A DNA stretch of 64,000 nucleotides from Gammaproteobacteria bacterium (GCA_021648525.1 JAKISP010000016.1:1-64000), one strand, 5' to 3'. Numbered from the stretch's first letter, positions 7,686 through 19,521 are shown. Notes: generated by a model not told the origin, from the sequence alone. Translations and numbers: made by a program.

Positions 7686-9638
7686 TTAAACCATCACAAA
7701 CAGTGTTAGCAATACCACCAGGCCGAAAATCATCGCAAAAGCGTAGTGGTAGAGATAACCTGTTTGTGTATAACGAGCAACGCTTGCCAGCCAACCGACC
7801 GCTTTCGCACTGCCATTAACCATATAACCATCAATCAATTTAGCATCACCCGTCTTCGACAGCACGTTACCTAATTTACGACTACCTGCAGCGAAAAATT
7901 TATCGTTGAATTCATCACAGCCGTAGTTACGGTCAAGCAGTTTGAATAGTGGCAAGCACTGCTGCTTAGCGAAGTCAGCCAGATCTGGGCGCTTCATGTA
8001 GACAAACCATGCCGTTCCTAAACCCGCCATCGCAAACCAGAAGGCTGGCGTAATTAGCCCATGAACCATAAACGCTCCGGCAGTAGTAAAGCCTTCGCCG
8101 ACTTGAGCCAGTACATCACGAGATTCATGTACCACGATTGAATCACCAAAGTAATCGCCAAACAGCATGGCATCAATGGTCACATAACCAATCATCAGGC
8201 TTGGAATCGCTAGCAACACTAATGGAACGGTTACGACCCACGGTGATTCTTTGAGATTTTCACGGGTGTGATCATCCATGCGCTCTTTACCATGGAAAAC
8301 CAGGAAGAACATACGGAAGGTATAAAGTGCGGTAATAAAGACACCCATCAGCACGGCGGCGTACGCAAAGCCTGCGCCCGGAATGGTGGAGGCATGCACC
8401 GCTTCAATAATGGCATCTTTTGAGAAAAAGCCAGAGGTACCGGGAAAACCAATAAGCGCTAACGAGCCGATTAATGCAGTCCAGTAAGTGATCGGCATGT
8501 ACTTCTTCAGCCCACCCATCTTGCGGATATCCTGTTGATGATGCATCGCGATAATCACTGAGCCAGCAGCAAGAAATAGCAATGCCTTAAAGAATGCATG
8601 GGTCATCAGGTGGAATACACCGGCGGCATAGGCAGACGCGCCCAGCGCAACCGTCATGTAACCAAGCTGTGACAGCGTTGAATATGCAACGACGCGTTTA
8701 ATGTCATTTTGTACCAGTCCAAGCAGCCCCATAAAGAGTGCAGTGACCGCGCCAATAATCAGTACAAAGCTCAATGCAACTTCTGAAAGCTCATACATTG
8801 GCGACATCCTGGCGACCAGAAAAATACCCGCCGTGACCATGGTTGCCGCATGGATCAAGGCAGAGATCGGTGTTGGGCCTTCCATGGAGTCAGGCAGCCA
8901 CACATGCAGCGGAACCTGTGCCGATTTACCCATCGCGCCGATAAATAACAGAATACAGATCACCGTCAGCAGTGACCAATCATGGCCGGGGATGATCTGG
9001 ATGGTGACATCGGACATCATCGGTGCTGCAGCGAAAACATCAGCATAGTCGAGGCTGTTAAAGTACATCGCAACCGCCGCAATACCCAAAAGGAAACCAA
9101 AATCACCGACACGGTTAACCAGAAACGCCTTCAGGTTGGCGTAGATCGCTGTTTCACGGGTATGCCAGAAACCAATCAATAGATAAGAAACCAGGCCAAC
9201 CGCTTCCCAACCAAAAAATAGCTGCAGGAAGTTATTAGCCATCACTAACATCAGCATTGAAAAGGTAAAGAGCGAAATGTAACAGAAGAAACGCTGATAA
9301 CCAGGATCGTCCTTCATGTAACCCACAGTATAGATATGAACCATCAGCGATACAAAGGTGACCACCATCATCATCAAGGTGGTTAGCTCATCAATCAAAA
9401 AGCCAATTTCAAAACGAATGCCATCACTCACTAACCAGGTGTAGATGGCACCATTGAATGGTGCACTGCCATCGAGCACAATATGTTTAAACACAATCAA
9501 TGAGCAGATAAACGAAACTGCAACGCCTGCTGTCGTCACCAGGTGCGTCGCAGTACGTCCAATGCGGCTACCAAAGAAGCCCGCAATGACGGCCCCAATC
9601 ATCGGTGCCAGTGCAATTGTAAGGTAAATGCCTTTCAT
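7686..9638 (-). CDS. nuoL: NADH-quinone oxidoreductase subunit L
   Basis: This is the largest, most distal antiporter-like subunit of complex I, with a long lateral helix at the C-terminus. The 650 residues include the Proton_antipo_N region (IDELTTLMMMVVTFVSLMVH), the key-glutamate helix FFGWEAVGLVSYLLIGFW, KSAQVPLHVWLPDSMEGPTP, and LVQNDIKRVVAYSTLSQLGY. The C-terminal 150 residues contain the amphipathic lateral helix and the final membrane anchor. The length is normal for the family. Confidence 0.96.
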   Translation of the reverse strand: MKGIYLTIALAPMIGAVIAGFFGSRIGRTATHLVTTAGVAVSFICSLIVFKHIVLDGSAPFNGAIYTWLVSDGIRFEIGFLIDELTTLMMMVVTFVSLMVHIYTVGYMKDDPGYQRFFCYISLFTFSMLMLVMANNFLQLFFGWEAVGLVSYLLIGFWHTRETAIYANLKAFLVNRVGDFGFLLGIAAVAMYFNSLDYADVFAAAPMMSDVTIQIIPGHDWSLLTVICILLFIGAMGKSAQVPLHVWLPDSMEGPTPISALIHAATMVTAGIFLVARMSPMYELSEVALSFVLIIGAVTALFMGLLGLVQNDIKRVVAYSTLSQLGYMTVALGASAYAAGVFHLMTHAFFKALLFLAAGSVIIAMHHQQDIRKMGGLKKYMPITYWTALIGSLALIGFPGTSGFFSKDAIIEAVHASTIPGAGFAYAAVLMGVFITALYTFRMFFLVFHGKERMDDHTRENLKESPWVVTVPLVLLAIPSLMIGYVTIDAMLFGDYFGDSIVVHESRDVLAQVGEGFTTAGAFMVHGLITPAFWFAMAGLGTAWFVYMKRPDLADFAKQQCLPLFKLLDRNYGCDEFNDKFFAAGSRKLGNVLSKTGDAKLIDGYMVNGSAKAVGWLASVARYTQTGYLYHYAFAMIFGLVVLLTLFVMV

Positions 9639-9664
9639 CCGTTCAGTTCCTGTCCCAGATAGTT

Positions 9665-9970
9665 TTAGTGCTTCAACGAATCAAGACGATCGACATTAAT
9701 CGTTCGCCTGGTACGGAATAGCAGTATCAAAATTGCGAGGCCAATCGCCGCCTCAGCTGCTGCCACGGTCAGAATAAAGAATACAAAGATCTGGCCATCG
9801 ATATTGCCCAGATAGTGTGAAAACGCCACAAAGTTCATATTGACCGCGAGCAGCATCAATTCAATCGCCATCAAAATAATAATGATGTTTTTACGGTTTA
9901 AAAAGATACCCGCCAGGCTGATGCAAAATAGAATCGCACCTAAGATAAGGAAATCAGAGAGTTCAATCAT
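9665..9970 (-). CDS. nuoK: NADH-quinone oxidoreductase subunit K
   Basis: This small three-helix membrane subunit of complex I (101 residues, the usual length) is part of the E-channel/fourth proton path. The conserved acidic residues sit in the second and third helices: [16 protein letters not shown] and [17 protein letters not shown]. Its start overlaps the end of nuoJ by 4 bp, so the two are translationally coupled. Confidence 0.95.
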   Translation of the reverse strand: MIELSDFLILGAILFCISLAGIFLNRKNIIIILMAIELMLLAVNMNFVAFSHYLGNIDGQIFVFFILTVAAAEAAIGLAILILLFRTRRTINVDRLDSLKH

Positions 9971-10575
9971 TGCTTCTTCTCCGTTGCCATTTTCACAATC
10001 CGCACACGGTCATCACGTCGTACTGCTACCTGCTTTGCAGGGTCCTGATATTTACTATCTGGACGACGACGCATGGTTAATGCAATCGCAGCAACAATCG
10101 CAAGCAATAACAGCGCACCTGCAATTTCAAATGGATAGACATATTGAGTATAAAGGGTGACACCCAGCTCTTTAGTGTTGCTGTAATCAGCCGCATGCTT
10201 AAGTGGCTCGCCAGTGACTTCAATACCAAAATTCTCAGGGCCCAGTACCACACACATCTCAATAAAAATAAGCAGTGCGACAAAACCACCGGCAGGCAGG
10301 TACTTGATAAAACCTTCTTTTGAACGAGCCAGGTTGATATCTAGCATCATGATGACAAACAGGAACAGCACCATCACGGCACCCACATAAACAAGGACCA
10401 GGACCAGTGCGAGAAATTCAGCTTCAAGCATCAACCATATGGCGGCACAGGTGAAAAAAGCTAACACCAGGCTCAGCGCTGCATAGACAGGGTTGCGTAC
10501 AGTCACAACAGCCGCTGATGCAATCACCAGGATTGTCGAAAAAATATAAAATAGGATCGGCTCTATACTCATCAT
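9967..10575 (-). CDS. nuoJ: NADH-quinone oxidoreductase subunit J
   Basis: This five-helix membrane subunit of complex I (202 residues) has the conserved third helix [19 protein letters not shown], whose pi-bulge rotation is part of the coupling mechanism. The C-terminal tail is basic and hydrophilic ([21 protein letters not shown]). A second in-frame ATG lies at 10572. It overlaps nuoK by 4 bp and follows nuoI by 12 bp. Confidence 0.95.
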   Translation of the reverse strand: MMSIEPILFYIFSTILVIASAAVVTVRNPVYAALSLVLAFFTCAAIWLMLEAEFLALVLVLVYVGAVMVLFLFVIMMLDINLARSKEGFIKYLPAGGFVALLIFIEMCVVLGPENFGIEVTGEPLKHAADYSNTKELGVTLYTQYVYPFEIAGALLLLAIVAAIALTMRRRPDSKYQDPAKQVAVRRDDRVRIVKMATEKKQ

Positions 10576-10587
10576 TCTGCCATTCTG

Positions 10588-11079
10588 TTAACGGAATTTA
10601 GCATCTTGAGCACGGTCAGCAGCAATCTGCTTCTCATGCACATCGCCATGCGCCAATAGTTTCTCTTTTGTCATGATACTTTCTTCACGTGTTTCGAAGG
10701 TGTATTCAAAAACACGGGTTTCAACAATCGCATCAACCGGGCATGCTTCTTCACAAAAGCCACAGTAGATACATTTGAAAAGATCAATATCATAACGCGT
10801 GGTACGTCGTGAACCATCGTCACGTGGTTCTGCATCAATCGTGATCGCCAGCGCAGGACAAACGGCTTCACATAATTTACACGCAATGCAGCGCTCTTCA
10901 CCATTTGGATAACGACGCAGTGCATGCAGACCACGAAAACGGTTCGACTGTGGTGTCTTCTCTTCTGGGTACTGTACGGTGATCTTCGTTTTAAAGAAGT
11001 ATCTGCCCGTCAGTTTCAACCCCAGGAGTAACTCCCATAGCAGAAAACTTTTTAAATAATATTTGACCTTATTCATCAC
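10588..11079 (-). CDS. nuoI: NADH-quinone oxidoreductase subunit I
   Basis: This peripheral-arm subunit holds the two [4Fe-4S] clusters N6a and N6b that pass electrons to NuoB. The 163-residue protein has two classical ferredoxin motifs, Cys64-67-70-74 ([12 protein letters not shown]) and Cys103-106-109-113 ([12 protein letters not shown]), after an amphipathic N-terminal helix that anchors it to the membrane domain. The frame opens at a GTG (11079) directly followed by an ATG (11076); the ATG is the more likely start. Confidence 0.95.
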   Translation of the reverse strand: MMNKVKYYLKSFLLWELLLGLKLTGRYFFKTKITVQYPEEKTPQSNRFRGLHALRRYPNGEERCIACKLCEAVCPALAITIDAEPRDDGSRRTTRYDIDLFKCIYCGFCEEACPVDAIVETRVFEYTFETREESIMTKEKLLAHGDVHEKQIAADRAQDAKFR

Positions 11080-11088
11080 ATACTATCC

Positions 11089-12147
11089 TTAATCAAACCA
11101 CGGTCCGATTTCGGCCATCACACCCACACCAATCACCAGAATCCAGAGAATGGTAATCGGGATAAAGACCTTCCAGCCCAGGCGCATGACCTGATCATAA
11201 CGGTAACGTGGAAAAGTCGCACGAAACCATAGAAATAAAAGTAGTAGAAAACAGGTCTTACCAAGAATCCAGACAATACCCGGTACAAAGGCGAATAGAT
11301 CTTCAAGCCCCGGGATACCCTGGAATGGTGATAACCAGCCGCCCATAAACATGATCACGGTCAAAATAGAGATTAAGATCATATTGGCGTATTCGGCGAG
11401 GAAGAATAGTGCGAATGCCATGCCTGAATATTCAACATGGAAGCCTGCTACAATCTCAGATTCACCTTCCGCGACATCAAACGGTGCACGATTAGTCTCA
11501 GCCAGGCCTGCAATGAAATAGACCAGGAATAGTGGGAATAGCGGTAACCAGAACCAGTGTATAAAACTACCCGACTGCGACTCAACAATTGCACTGAGGT
11601 TCATACTACCGGCAGCCATCAATACACCCACCAGCGCAAAGCCCATCGCAATCTCATACGAGACCATCTGCGCCGCAGAACGGATCGCGCCGAGGAATGC
11701 ATATTTAGAGTTAGATGCCCAACCGGCGATAATCAAACCGTAAACACCCATTGAACTCAGTGCTAATACATAGAGTAATCCTGCATCAATATCAGCGAGT
11801 ACCCATCCATCTGCGAAAGGGATAACCGCCCAGCAAGCCAGTGCAGGTGCTAATGCAAGCAATGGTGCAATCACAAATAGAAAGCGATTAGCGTTGGTTG
11901 GGATGATGATCTCTTTCAGTACCAGTTTCAGGCCGTCCGCAATCGGCTGTAGCAAACCACGAGGCCCAACCCGATTAGGTCCAATACGTACCTGGATGTA
12001 ACCGATAACCTTACGTTCAGCCAGCGTGATATAGGCAACCGACAACATGATTGGCACTGTAATCACGACGATCTTCAAAATAATAATCAATAGAGTCTGT
12101 AGTGCTTCAGGCACCAGATTCCAGATTGATAGTAGTAGCTCAATCAT
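11089..12147 (-). CDS. nuoH: NADH-quinone oxidoreductase subunit H
   Basis: This membrane subunit forms much of the quinone chamber and the entry to the E-channel. The 352-residue polytopic protein has the family signatures [20 protein letters not shown] and [19 protein letters not shown], and the arginine-rich [18 protein letters not shown] near the C-terminus. It lies 9 bp upstream of nuoI and 10 bp downstream of nuoG. Confidence 0.96.
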   Translation of the reverse strand: MIELLLSIWNLVPEALQTLLIIILKIVVITVPIMLSVAYITLAERKVIGYIQVRIGPNRVGPRGLLQPIADGLKLVLKEIIIPTNANRFLFVIAPLLALAPALACWAVIPFADGWVLADIDAGLLYVLALSSMGVYGLIIAGWASNSKYAFLGAIRSAAQMVSYEIAMGFALVGVLMAAGSMNLSAIVESQSGSFIHWFWLPLFPLFLVYFIAGLAETNRAPFDVAEGESEIVAGFHVEYSGMAFALFFLAEYANMILISILTVIMFMGGWLSPFQGIPGLEDLFAFVPGIVWILGKTCFLLLLFLWFRATFPRYRYDQVMRLGWKVFIPITILWILVIGVGVMAEIGPWFD

Positions 12148-12157
12148 ATGGCTCTAC

Positions 12158-14569
12158 TCAGCTCCCTACCTTGTCTAGTTCGGCTTGTGCCAAATCGATT
12201 GTTGTATTTCCCAGATCCATGCCAGCAGTCTCACCCAGCCCTGTTGCCAACAGCAGACACCCTTTTGCAACGCGTTCGTCGATCGATAATGGCACAGTGA
12301 TGGTAATGCCACTCTGCGTCACACTCACTGCCGCTGCATCTTGCAAGCTGTTATCTGCTGCTGTTTCAGATGAAAGATAAGCAATGGCAAGCGAGCGATC
12401 ATCTGCCGACTGTAATGGTGCGGAACGCCTAACGATGCTATCCACCAGATAACCCGGTAGATCTGCAATGCGTGTGACACCACTTTCTAGTTCAGATAAT
12501 TTTTCTGGACAGCCCCACGCCATTTCGTTAGAAGGTTTAAGTGCTACCGCAGCAGCGGCCAGTTCATCGCGCACCTCGTCAGATGAAATGTATTCAAAGC
12601 CAGCCTGTTTAAACAGATTGCCAAATACGCGCAATACCTTCCAGGCTGGACGCGCTTCACCTTTTGGCGCAACCGAGCCGGTAAAGCTCTGCCAGTTACC
12701 TTCAACGTTAACATAAGTACCAGCGGTTTCAGTATGTGCACTCACGGGTAGCAATACGTCAGCGTACGCTTTCATTGCGTCACTCACAAACGGCGTTAAT
12801 GAAACCACAAAACTATTTTTTAATGCATTAATGGCACTTGCGCCATTGGCACAATCTAATTCAGCTTCAACGCCATGCAGGATGTAAGCATCTAATGGTT
12901 GCGACATCATCTCAGCAGCATTCAAACCAGCGCCTGGCTGTGCCTCTGCAGCAACACCACGATGTGGCTGTGCACCCGCAATTGCAGCACCCGCGCTATT
13001 AGCACCCGCGGTTAAATATCCGATTGATGCCCCTGTGTGCTCTGCAATTGCATTCGCCAGCGCACGCAGTGTTGAATATGCAGGGTGGAGTGTTGAAAGT
13101 GTTCCAAGCAGTACCGTGCTCTGTTTGCCTGCACTCAATGTTGCGGCAATGTTTTTGTGTGCGGCTTCAACGGTAGCGGATTCAATCAAATCCTTCAGCC
13201 CTTCAGCAATCGTTTTTCCAGACTCAGCAATGGCTGCTTTGGCAATGGCTGCCAGTGCATGCTCCATTCCGGCAGGTGATGCAATCACCTTTTCTTTAAT
13301 CGAATAGTTAAAGTCATAGTCAACAAGGTTAACGACCATCACGCTTGCGCCACTGCGTGCTGCAGTTCGTAGGCGGTGGTTGATAATCGGCTGCTCTTTT
13401 CTCAGATATGAACCAATCAATAGCGCGGCGTTGGTATTATCAAGCGAAGCAATCGCTTCCCCTAACCACGGCAGTGATGGATCATTGTCCTGTGCAGAAA
13501 AATCAACCTGGCGCAGGCGGTGATCAATGTTCGAACTGCCCAGTCCACGCACTAGTTTCTGTAACAGGTACATCTCTTCAATGGTGGCACTCGGTGAAAC
13601 CAGTGCGCCGATCTTTCCGGCTGATGCCGCTTGAATACCGTTAACAGCGGTTTCAAGGGCGGTTGACCAATCGGTCTCCTGCCAGTAACCATCTTCTTTG
13701 ATCATTGGCACGGTGAGGCGATCATCACCATTGAGCGCTTCATAACTGAAACGATCGCGATCCGATAACCAGACTTCATTAATATCGGTATTTTCACGTG
13801 GATCAATCCGCATCACCTGATCACGACGCACTTTGACGTTTGTCGATGAGCCGGCACAATCATGCGGTGAAATCGATGGGGAATCGCTCATTTCCCATGC
13901 TCGCGCGGTGTAACGGAAAGGTTTAGAAGTCAATGCGCCCACAGGACAGAGGTCAATCACGTTTCCAGACATCTCTGATTTCAGTGATTTTTGAATGTAA
14001 GTACCGATCGAGAGGTTTTCACCACGACCAACGGCACCCAGTTCACGCACACCGGCGATTTCATCGCCAAAACGAACACAGCGTGTGCAGTGAATACAGC
14101 GCGTCATTTCAGTTGAGATCAGCGTACCGATATCCTTGTCACCCACCACTCGCTTCTCTTCACCAAACTGAGACGCTTGCATGCCGCCGTAACCAACAGA
14201 GATTTCCTGTAATTCACACTCACCACCCTGATCACAGATCGGGCAATCAAGCGGATGGTTAACCAGCAAAAATTCCATCACGCCCTTCTGTGCTTCAACC
14301 GCTTTATGTGAAGCGGTAAAAATCTTCATCCCTTCAGTCACTGGTGTCGCACACGCAGGCAGCGGTTTAGGCACCTTGTCAACTTCGACCAGACACATAC
14401 GACAGTTGGCTGCGATCGATAATTTCTTGTGGTAACAGAAACGTGGAATTGAAATACCCGCTTCATCTGCCGCTTCAATCAGCATGTCACCACGGCGCGC
14501 CTTAATGGTTTTACCATTGATCTCGACGTTAACCGAGATATCTTCCAAGGTCTTTGGCACAGCACTCAT
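12158..14569 (-). CDS. nuoG: NADH-quinone oxidoreductase subunit G
   Basis: This is the largest peripheral subunit (803 residues), carrying several Fe-S clusters of the NADH-to-quinone chain. The N-terminal [2Fe-2S] domain uses Cys45, Cys56, Cys59 and Cys73. The His105-Cys109-Cys112-Cys118 motif ([14 protein letters not shown]) follows, then [10 protein letters not shown] and a later Cys in [10 protein letters not shown]. From about residue 220 on it is a molybdopterin-oxidoreductase-like domain without a catalytic role. Its start overlaps the nuoF stop by 4 bp. The C-terminal third is rich in Ala, as usual for this variable domain. Confidence 0.95.
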   Translation of the reverse strand: MSAVPKTLEDISVNVEINGKTIKARRGDMLIEAADEAGISIPRFCYHKKLSIAANCRMCLVEVDKVPKPLPACATPVTEGMKIFTASHKAVEAQKGVMEFLLVNHPLDCPICDQGGECELQEISVGYGGMQASQFGEEKRVVGDKDIGTLISTEMTRCIHCTRCVRFGDEIAGVRELGAVGRGENLSIGTYIQKSLKSEMSGNVIDLCPVGALTSKPFRYTARAWEMSDSPSISPHDCAGSSTNVKVRRDQVMRIDPRENTDINEVWLSDRDRFSYEALNGDDRLTVPMIKEDGYWQETDWSTALETAVNGIQAASAGKIGALVSPSATIEEMYLLQKLVRGLGSSNIDHRLRQVDFSAQDNDPSLPWLGEAIASLDNTNAALLIGSYLRKEQPIINHRLRTAARSGASVMVVNLVDYDFNYSIKEKVIASPAGMEHALAAIAKAAIAESGKTIAEGLKDLIESATVEAAHKNIAATLSAGKQSTVLLGTLSTLHPAYSTLRALANAIAEHTGASIGYLTAGANSAGAAIAGAQPHRGVAAEAQPGAGLNAAEMMSQPLDAYILHGVEAELDCANGASAINALKNSFVVSLTPFVSDAMKAYADVLLPVSAHTETAGTYVNVEGNWQSFTGSVAPKGEARPAWKVLRVFGNLFKQAGFEYISSDEVRDELAAAAVALKPSNEMAWGCPEKLSELESGVTRIADLPGYLVDSIVRRSAPLQSADDRSLAIAYLSSETAADNSLQDAAAVSVTQSGITITVPLSIDERVAKGCLLLATGLGETAGMDLGNTTIDLAQAELDKVGS

Positions 14570-15909
14570 GCAGCTACCTCCGACTTACCACCGGATTTAG
14601 AAGCCTGTTGTGACTCGGCCCCAACCATGCAGCGTTTGTGTTCAATATGGTATTCAAATTCTTCGCGATAACGTTCAATAAAACTCGTTACCGGCCATGC
14701 AGCCGCATCACCAAAGGCACAGATAGTACGACCTTCGATTCGGTTGGCGGTCTGCACCAGACGATCTAAATCCTCAGCACGCCCCTGGCCATTTTCAATA
14801 CGCTGAAGGATACGCCACAACCAGCCGGTGCCTTCACGACAAGGGGTACATTGACCGCATGATTCTGCGTAGTAAAAACGTGAAATACGTAACAGCGCTT
14901 TCACCATGCAGGTAGAGTCGTCCATCACGATCACCGCACCAGACCCGAGTCCACTGCCCGCCTTTGAAAGCGAATCGTAATCCATGGTGCAATCCATGAT
15001 CATCTCAGCAGGCATCACTGGCATGGATGAGCCACCCGGAATAACGGCCTTCAGTTTGTGTCCGTCGCGCACACCCCCAGCCAGTTCAAGCAGGTCTTTA
15101 AAAGGTGTCCCCATTGGGATCTCAAAGTTACCTGGATTGTTAACATGTCCAGAAACCGAGAATAGTTTTACACCACCGTTATTGGGTTTACCTAAATTTA
15201 AAAACCACTCACCACCGTTACGCATGATCGCAGGCACAGATGCCAACGTTTCAGTGTTATTAATAGTGGTTGGACGCCCATACAGGCCAAAGTTTGCCGG
15301 AAATGGCGGTTTAAATCGTGGCTGGCCTTTTTTACCTTCTAGTGATTCCAGCAGTGCAGTCTCTTCACCGCAGATATAGGCACCTGCACCAAGATGCCCG
15401 TGCAGTTCAAAATCGAAGCCTGATTTGAGAATATTTTCACCTAAAAAACCAGCTTGACGCGCCTCTTCCAGCGCCTGCTCAAAGCGCTCAAACGGTTCGT
15501 GATGAAACTCACCGCGCATGTAGTTATAACCTTTCGTCGCACCAATCGCATAACCCGCTATCATCATCCCTTCAATTAAGGCATGCGGATTAAAACGCAA
15601 GATGTCACGATCTTTGCAGGTACCCGGCTCACTCTCATCAGAGTTACAGACGATGTATTTCTGGCCCGGCGCGGTGCGCGGCATAAAGCTCCACTTAAGA
15701 CCGGTTGGAAAACCTGCACCACCACGCCCACGCAGAGCAGACTTTTTAAGATTATCGATAATCTCTTCTGGTGAGGTCTTCTCTTTTAAAATCTTTTTCC
15801 ACGCCTGATAACCGCCGACCTTCAGGTAGTTCTCAAACGTCCACGGCTCGTCAAACTGAAGCGTATCGAAACAGACTTGTGTTTCGGTCAATTGTCTCAG
15901 AAGGCTCAT
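14566..15909 (-). CDS. nuoF: NADH-quinone oxidoreductase subunit F
   Basis: This NADH- and FMN-binding subunit is the electron entry point of complex I. The 447 residues contain the glycine-rich NADH/FMN motifs [16 protein letters not shown] and [19 protein letters not shown]. The N3 [4Fe-4S] ligands are Cys351, Cys354 and Cys357 ([15 protein letters not shown]) with Cys397 (TICAFGDA). The start overlaps nuoE and the end overlaps nuoG, each by 4 bp. Confidence 0.96.
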   Translation of the reverse strand: MSLLRQLTETQVCFDTLQFDEPWTFENYLKVGGYQAWKKILKEKTSPEEIIDNLKKSALRGRGGAGFPTGLKWSFMPRTAPGQKYIVCNSDESEPGTCKDRDILRFNPHALIEGMMIAGYAIGATKGYNYMRGEFHHEPFERFEQALEEARQAGFLGENILKSGFDFELHGHLGAGAYICGEETALLESLEGKKGQPRFKPPFPANFGLYGRPTTINNTETLASVPAIMRNGGEWFLNLGKPNNGGVKLFSVSGHVNNPGNFEIPMGTPFKDLLELAGGVRDGHKLKAVIPGGSSMPVMPAEMIMDCTMDYDSLSKAGSGLGSGAVIVMDDSTCMVKALLRISRFYYAESCGQCTPCREGTGWLWRILQRIENGQGRAEDLDRLVQTANRIEGRTICAFGDAAAWPVTSFIERYREEFEYHIEHKRCMVGAESQQASKSGGKSEVAA

Positions 15910-16412
15910 TTCAGACCCTCAATAATGCTATCTACTTTTTCAAGTGTCAGTTTTTCATGATAGTGACCATTCACGGTCATCATGGGTGCACCGGTACAGG
16001 CTGCCAGACACTCTTCTTCCTGTTTCAGAGTGAATTTACCATCCTCAGTGGTCTCACCAATCTTCACCCCATATTTCTCTTCGACATGTTGCACAATCTC
16101 TTCGCCACCACACAGCATACAGGAGATGTTGGTGCAGACGGCCACCATGTTACGGCCGACCGGCTTTAGCTCATACATGCTGTAGAAGCTTGCGACTTCG
16201 TAGACGGCAATTTCAGAGATCCCAATGTAACCTGCCACTTCATCCATTAGTTCCGTCGATAAACTGCCGTTACCGCACACTTCCTGCACAATATTTAATG
16301 CGGGTATCAATGCCGATTGACGTTTATCTGCAGGAAACTTTGCAAGCCATTTATCGATCTTCTCATACGCATCTGGCGAAATGAGTAACGCTTTTTTCTC
16401 AGTTTGTGACAT
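15906..16412 (-). CDS. nuoE: NADH-quinone oxidoreductase subunit E
   Basis: This thioredoxin-fold [2Fe-2S] subunit (cluster N1a) partners NuoF. The 168 residues have the ligand pattern Cys93-x4-Cys98 (CTNISC) and Cys135-x3-Cys139 (CLAACTGAP), after an N-terminal helical bundle ([14 protein letters not shown]). Start and stop overlap nuoD and nuoF. Confidence 0.95.
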   Translation of the reverse strand: MSQTEKKALLISPDAYEKIDKWLAKFPADKRQSALIPALNIVQEVCGNGSLSTELMDEVAGYIGISEIAVYEVASFYSMYELKPVGRNMVAVCTNISCMLCGGEEIVQHVEEKYGVKIGETTEDGKFTLKQEEECLAACTGAPMMTVNGHYHEKLTLEKVDSIIEGLK

Positions 16413-17665
16413 TAGCGGTCAACCTCTCCAAACACGATATCCAGTGTACCGAGTATCGTTACGACATCAGCCAGCATGTGACCACGCACCATTTCATCGA
16501 GCCCTGCCAGGTGGGCAAAACCTGGCGCACGAATTTTGATGCGATAAGGTTTATTGGCCCCATCAGAAATAATATAAACACCAAACTCACCTTTTGGATG
16601 CTCAATCGGCACATAGGCCTCACTTTCTGGAATACAAAATCCTTCCGTAAAGAGTTTAAAGTGGTGAATCAACGCCTCCATATCCCCCTTCATCTCGGTA
16701 CGTTTTGGTGGACTCACCTTCTGGTTATCCACCATCACTGGGCCCGTGTTATCACGTAACCAGCAGATGCACTGCTTAATAATTTTGTTTGATTGACGCA
16801 TCTCTTCCATTCGCACCAGGTAGCGGTCATAGCTATCACCCGTCACACCGACTGGAATATCAAAATCGAGTTCGTCATAAACATCATAGGGCTGTTTTTT
16901 ACGTAGATCCCACTCAACACCAGAACCACGCAGCATGGCACCAGTAAACCCAAGCGCTTTCGCTCGCTCAGGATCAACAATGCCGATGCTAACCGTACGC
17001 TGTTTCCAGATACGGTTGTCCGTCAGTAGCGTTTCGTACTCATCCAGATGCGTTGGGAAGCGATTGGTGAAGTCTTCGATGAAATCGAGCAGGGAACCCT
17101 GACGATTTTCATTCATCTTCGCCACTTCTTTCGCATTATGCCACTTGGAAGTCTCATACTGTGGCATCTCTTCTGGCAAATCTCGGTATACGCCACCAGG
17201 TCTAAAATACGCCGCGTGCAGACGTGCGCCTGCAACGGCTTCATAACAATCTAGCAGGTCTTCACGTTCGCGGAAGGCGTAGAGAAAAACCGTCATCGCG
17301 CCGATATCGAGTGCATGCGCACCAATCCATAACAGATGGTTAAGCACACGGGTCATCTCAGCGAACATCACACGGATATACTGTGCGCGTTTTGGCACCT
17401 CAAGGCCCAGCATCTTCTCGATGGTTAATACGTAAGCATGCTCATTGCAGAGAACCGACACGTAATCCAGACGATCCATATAGCCAAGGCTCTGGATATA
17501 AGGTTTGGTCTCCATCAACTTTTCAGTGCCTCGATGCAGCAGACCAATATGCGGGTCTGCACGGTCGATCACCTCACCATCCATATCAAGCACAAGGCGT
17601 AACACACCATGTGCTGATGGATGCTGCGGACCAAAGTTCAGTGTGTAGTTACGTATTTCAGCCAT
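16412..17665 (-). CDS. nuoD: NADH-quinone oxidoreductase subunit D
   Basis: This 49-kDa-type subunit lines the quinone-reduction site. The 417 residues open with [18 protein letters not shown], the loop holding the quinone-site histidine, followed by [16 protein letters not shown] and, near the C-terminus, [19 protein letters not shown] and [16 protein letters not shown]. NuoC and NuoD are separate genes here, not fused as in E. coli. It lies 2 bp after nuoC. Confidence 0.96.
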   Translation of the reverse strand: MAEIRNYTLNFGPQHPSAHGVLRLVLDMDGEVIDRADPHIGLLHRGTEKLMETKPYIQSLGYMDRLDYVSVLCNEHAYVLTIEKMLGLEVPKRAQYIRVMFAEMTRVLNHLLWIGAHALDIGAMTVFLYAFREREDLLDCYEAVAGARLHAAYFRPGGVYRDLPEEMPQYETSKWHNAKEVAKMNENRQGSLLDFIEDFTNRFPTHLDEYETLLTDNRIWKQRTVSIGIVDPERAKALGFTGAMLRGSGVEWDLRKKQPYDVYDELDFDIPVGVTGDSYDRYLVRMEEMRQSNKIIKQCICWLRDNTGPVMVDNQKVSPPKRTEMKGDMEALIHHFKLFTEGFCIPESEAYVPIEHPKGEFGVYIISDGANKPYRIKIRAPGFAHLAGLDEMVRGHMLADVVTILGTLDIVFGEVDR

Positions 17666-17667
17666 GA

Positions 17668-18279
17668 TTAATCCTTACCACCCTGGTCCGTGATATAACG
17701 ATTATCATCACGAATCACACGAGGAACCAGAATGCGTTCTTCCAGTTCAACGGGTTCATAAATAACGCGCCGCTTCTCTGGGTCATAACGCATTTCAACG
17801 TTACCACACAGTGGAAAATCCTTTCTAAATGGGTGGCCGATAAAACCGTAATCCGTCAAGATTCGACGTAGATCAGGATGTCCATCAAATAAAATACCGT
17901 ACATATCGAACGCTTCGCGTTCAAACCAGTCTGACACTACCCAGATATCTCTGACGGATTGAGTACGTGGTGCATCATCATCTAAAAAGGTACGAATACG
18001 AATACGGTGATTATTTTCAACTGACAGTAGATGGTAGACCACGGCAAAACGAGCACCTGTCCATGAGCCTTCACCATATTCCAGATAATCAACCCCGCAG
18101 ATGTCGATCATGATGTCGAAAGCAAATTCGGTCTCATCACGCAGTGCCAGACAGACAGCATGAATGTCGCTGCTGGCTACTTCAATCGTCAGTTCGTTCA
18201 GGCTAACCACATGACTCGTCAAGGTTCCTTTGAACCTTGTCTGGACGTGCGTCGCTAATGTCTGAATCTTGTCAGGCAT
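17668..18279 (-). CDS. nuoC: NADH-quinone oxidoreductase subunit C
   Basis: This 30-kDa-type peripheral subunit stabilises the NuoB-NuoD quinone module. The 203 residues show the family signature around [24 protein letters not shown] and the C-terminal [12 protein letters not shown]. It is a stand-alone gene, 12 bp after nuoB and 2 bp before nuoD. Confidence 0.95.
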   Translation of the reverse strand: MPDKIQTLATHVQTRFKGTLTSHVVSLNELTIEVASSDIHAVCLALRDETEFAFDIMIDICGVDYLEYGEGSWTGARFAVVYHLLSVENNHRIRIRTFLDDDAPRTQSVRDIWVVSDWFEREAFDMYGILFDGHPDLRRILTDYGFIGHPFRKDFPLCGNVEMRYDPEKRRVIYEPVELEERILVPRVIRDDNRYITDQGGKD

Positions 18280-18291
18280 AAATCTATACTC

Positions 18292-18768
18292 TTAACGTGC
18301 AATTGTGTTGGTGCGTTTGATCTTGTTCTGCAGCTGGATCACACCGTAAAGTAACGCTTCAGCAGTCGGAGGGCAGCCTGGCACATAGATATCAACAGGC
18401 ACAATCCGGTCACAACCACGAACAACAGAATAAGAGTAATGGTAGTAACCACCACCATTTGCACATGATCCCATCGAGATCACCCAGCGTGGCTCTGCCA
18501 TCTGGTCATAGACCTTGCGCAGTGCTGGTGCCATCTTATTCACCAGAGTACCCGCAACAATCATCACATCAGACTGTCTAGGGCTTGGGCGAAAAACAAC
18601 ACCGAAGCGATCAAGATCATAACGCGAAGCACCCGCGTGCATCATCTCCACTGCACAACATGCTAATCCGAATGTCATTGGCCACAGGGCACCTGTTCGG
18701 GCCCAGTTAATCAATGCGTCAGCAGAAGTGGTGACCACACCTTCTTCCAGGATGCCTTCTATTCCCAC
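18292..18768 (-). CDS. nuoB: NADH-quinone oxidoreductase subunit B
   Basis: This subunit carries the terminal [4Fe-4S] cluster N2 that reduces quinone. From the GTG at 18768 the protein is 158 residues, the usual length. Ligands are the adjacent Cys37-Cys38 ([11 protein letters not shown]), Cys102 ([13 protein letters not shown]) and Cys132 ([11 protein letters not shown]). The frame also has an ATG at 18789, but that lies well inside nuoA and adds seven residues absent from homologues. The GTG has AGGGG seven bases upstream and overlaps the nuoA stop (GTGGGAATAG). Confidence 0.95.
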   Translation of the reverse strand: MGIEGILEEGVVTTSADALINWARTGALWPMTFGLACCAVEMMHAGASRYDLDRFGVVFRPSPRQSDVMIVAGTLVNKMAPALRKVYDQMAEPRWVISMGSCANGGGYYHYSYSVVRGCDRIVPVDIYVPGCPPTAEALLYGVIQLQNKIKRTNTIAR

Positions 18769-19115
18769 TCCAACGCCCCTTTTTTCCATTCGTAGATGAA
18801 GCCGACGACCAATACCGCCAGAAAAACAACCATTGCGAGGAAACCGTACATCCCGACTTCGTCAAGCACGATCGCCCACGGAAAAAGGAAGGCGATTTCC
18901 AGATCAAAAATAATAAAAAGGATTGCAACCAGGTAGTAGCGCACATCGAATTTCATGCGCGAATCTTCAAACGCTTCAAAGCCACACTCGTATGGAGATA
19001 GTTTTTCGCTATCGGGGCGGTTTGGCCCCACCATAAAGCCAGCCATCATTGGCATCAGCCCAAAGAGCGCTCCCATAATCAGGAACACAAGTATAGGAAG
19101 GTAATTCTCTAACAT
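18759..19115 (-). CDS. nuoA: NADH-quinone oxidoreductase subunit A
   Basis: This first gene of the operon encodes a three-helix membrane subunit (118 residues) near the quinone chamber. Characteristic features are the loop [24 protein letters not shown], containing the conserved cysteine, and the helix [19 protein letters not shown]. Its last codons contain the ribosome site and GTG start of nuoB. Confidence 0.95.
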   Translation of the reverse strand: MLENYLPILVFLIMGALFGLMPMMAGFMVGPNRPDSEKLSPYECGFEAFEDSRMKFDVRYYLVAILFIIFDLEIAFLFPWAIVLDEVGMYGFLAMVVFLAVLVVGFIYEWKKGALEWE

Positions 19116-19383
19116 GTGTAGTCGTCACCCGCGTCGTATGATACCGAACACTTAATATTTAAGTGATCAGATAATCGTTATTATTTTATATTTATGTTGC
19201 TTCTGGCTTGATCAAAAAATCCTGATCACCGCGCCCCCATAGCGCGAACCTGATCGTTTGAGTCTAGGCTAGTGATTAATACTCTGTCAAGCAGTCTTCC
19301 TGTAAGTTACCAATCATCCCTTTATATTTTATAGTCATGATTTTTATAAGGAATTTATTTTATATCACTCATTTACTGCAATT
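19116..19383 (-). promoter_or_regulatory. nuo operon leader with a perfect dyad
   Basis: This gap between tRNA-Leu and nuoA must hold the nuo promoter unless transcription reads through from secG/tRNA. It contains the perfect palindromic dyad CACTTAATATTTAAGTG (19149-19165, 7+3+7) about 35 bp upstream of the nuoA ATG. A second pair of TGATCA boxes lies at about 19209-19236. The dyad could be an operator or a small RNA hairpin; I cannot name a regulator. Confidence 0.35.
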
Positions 19384-19468
19384 TGGTGCCGATGGCCGGA
19401 GTCGAACCGGCACAGCTTGCGCCACCGCCCCCTCAAGACGGCGTGTCTACCAATTTCACCACATCGGC
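19384..19468 (-). tRNA. tRNA-Leu (GAG)
   Basis: The 85-nt cloverleaf has acceptor GCCGATG, D-loop GTGAAATTGGTAGAC, a long variable arm as in class II tRNAs, T-loop GGTTCGACTCC and an encoded CCA. The anticodon stem CCGTC/GGCGG encloses the loop TTGAGGG, so the anticodon is GAG. Its place beside secG matches leuU of E. coli. Confidence 0.95.
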
Positions 19469-19521
19469 TATTTATTTTCTCTACTGAATTTATGACGCCT
19501 GGTATTTATTATGTCAGGGCT

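Noticed and set aside
8701..9048. 115-residue plus-strand frame inside nuoL
   Set aside because: It is antisense to a highly conserved nuoL region, with no ribosome site or recognisable protein; a codon shadow.
14984..15379. 131-residue plus-strand frame inside nuoF
   Set aside because: Antisense to conserved nuoF sequence; Pro/Ser-rich composition expected from the reverse strand.
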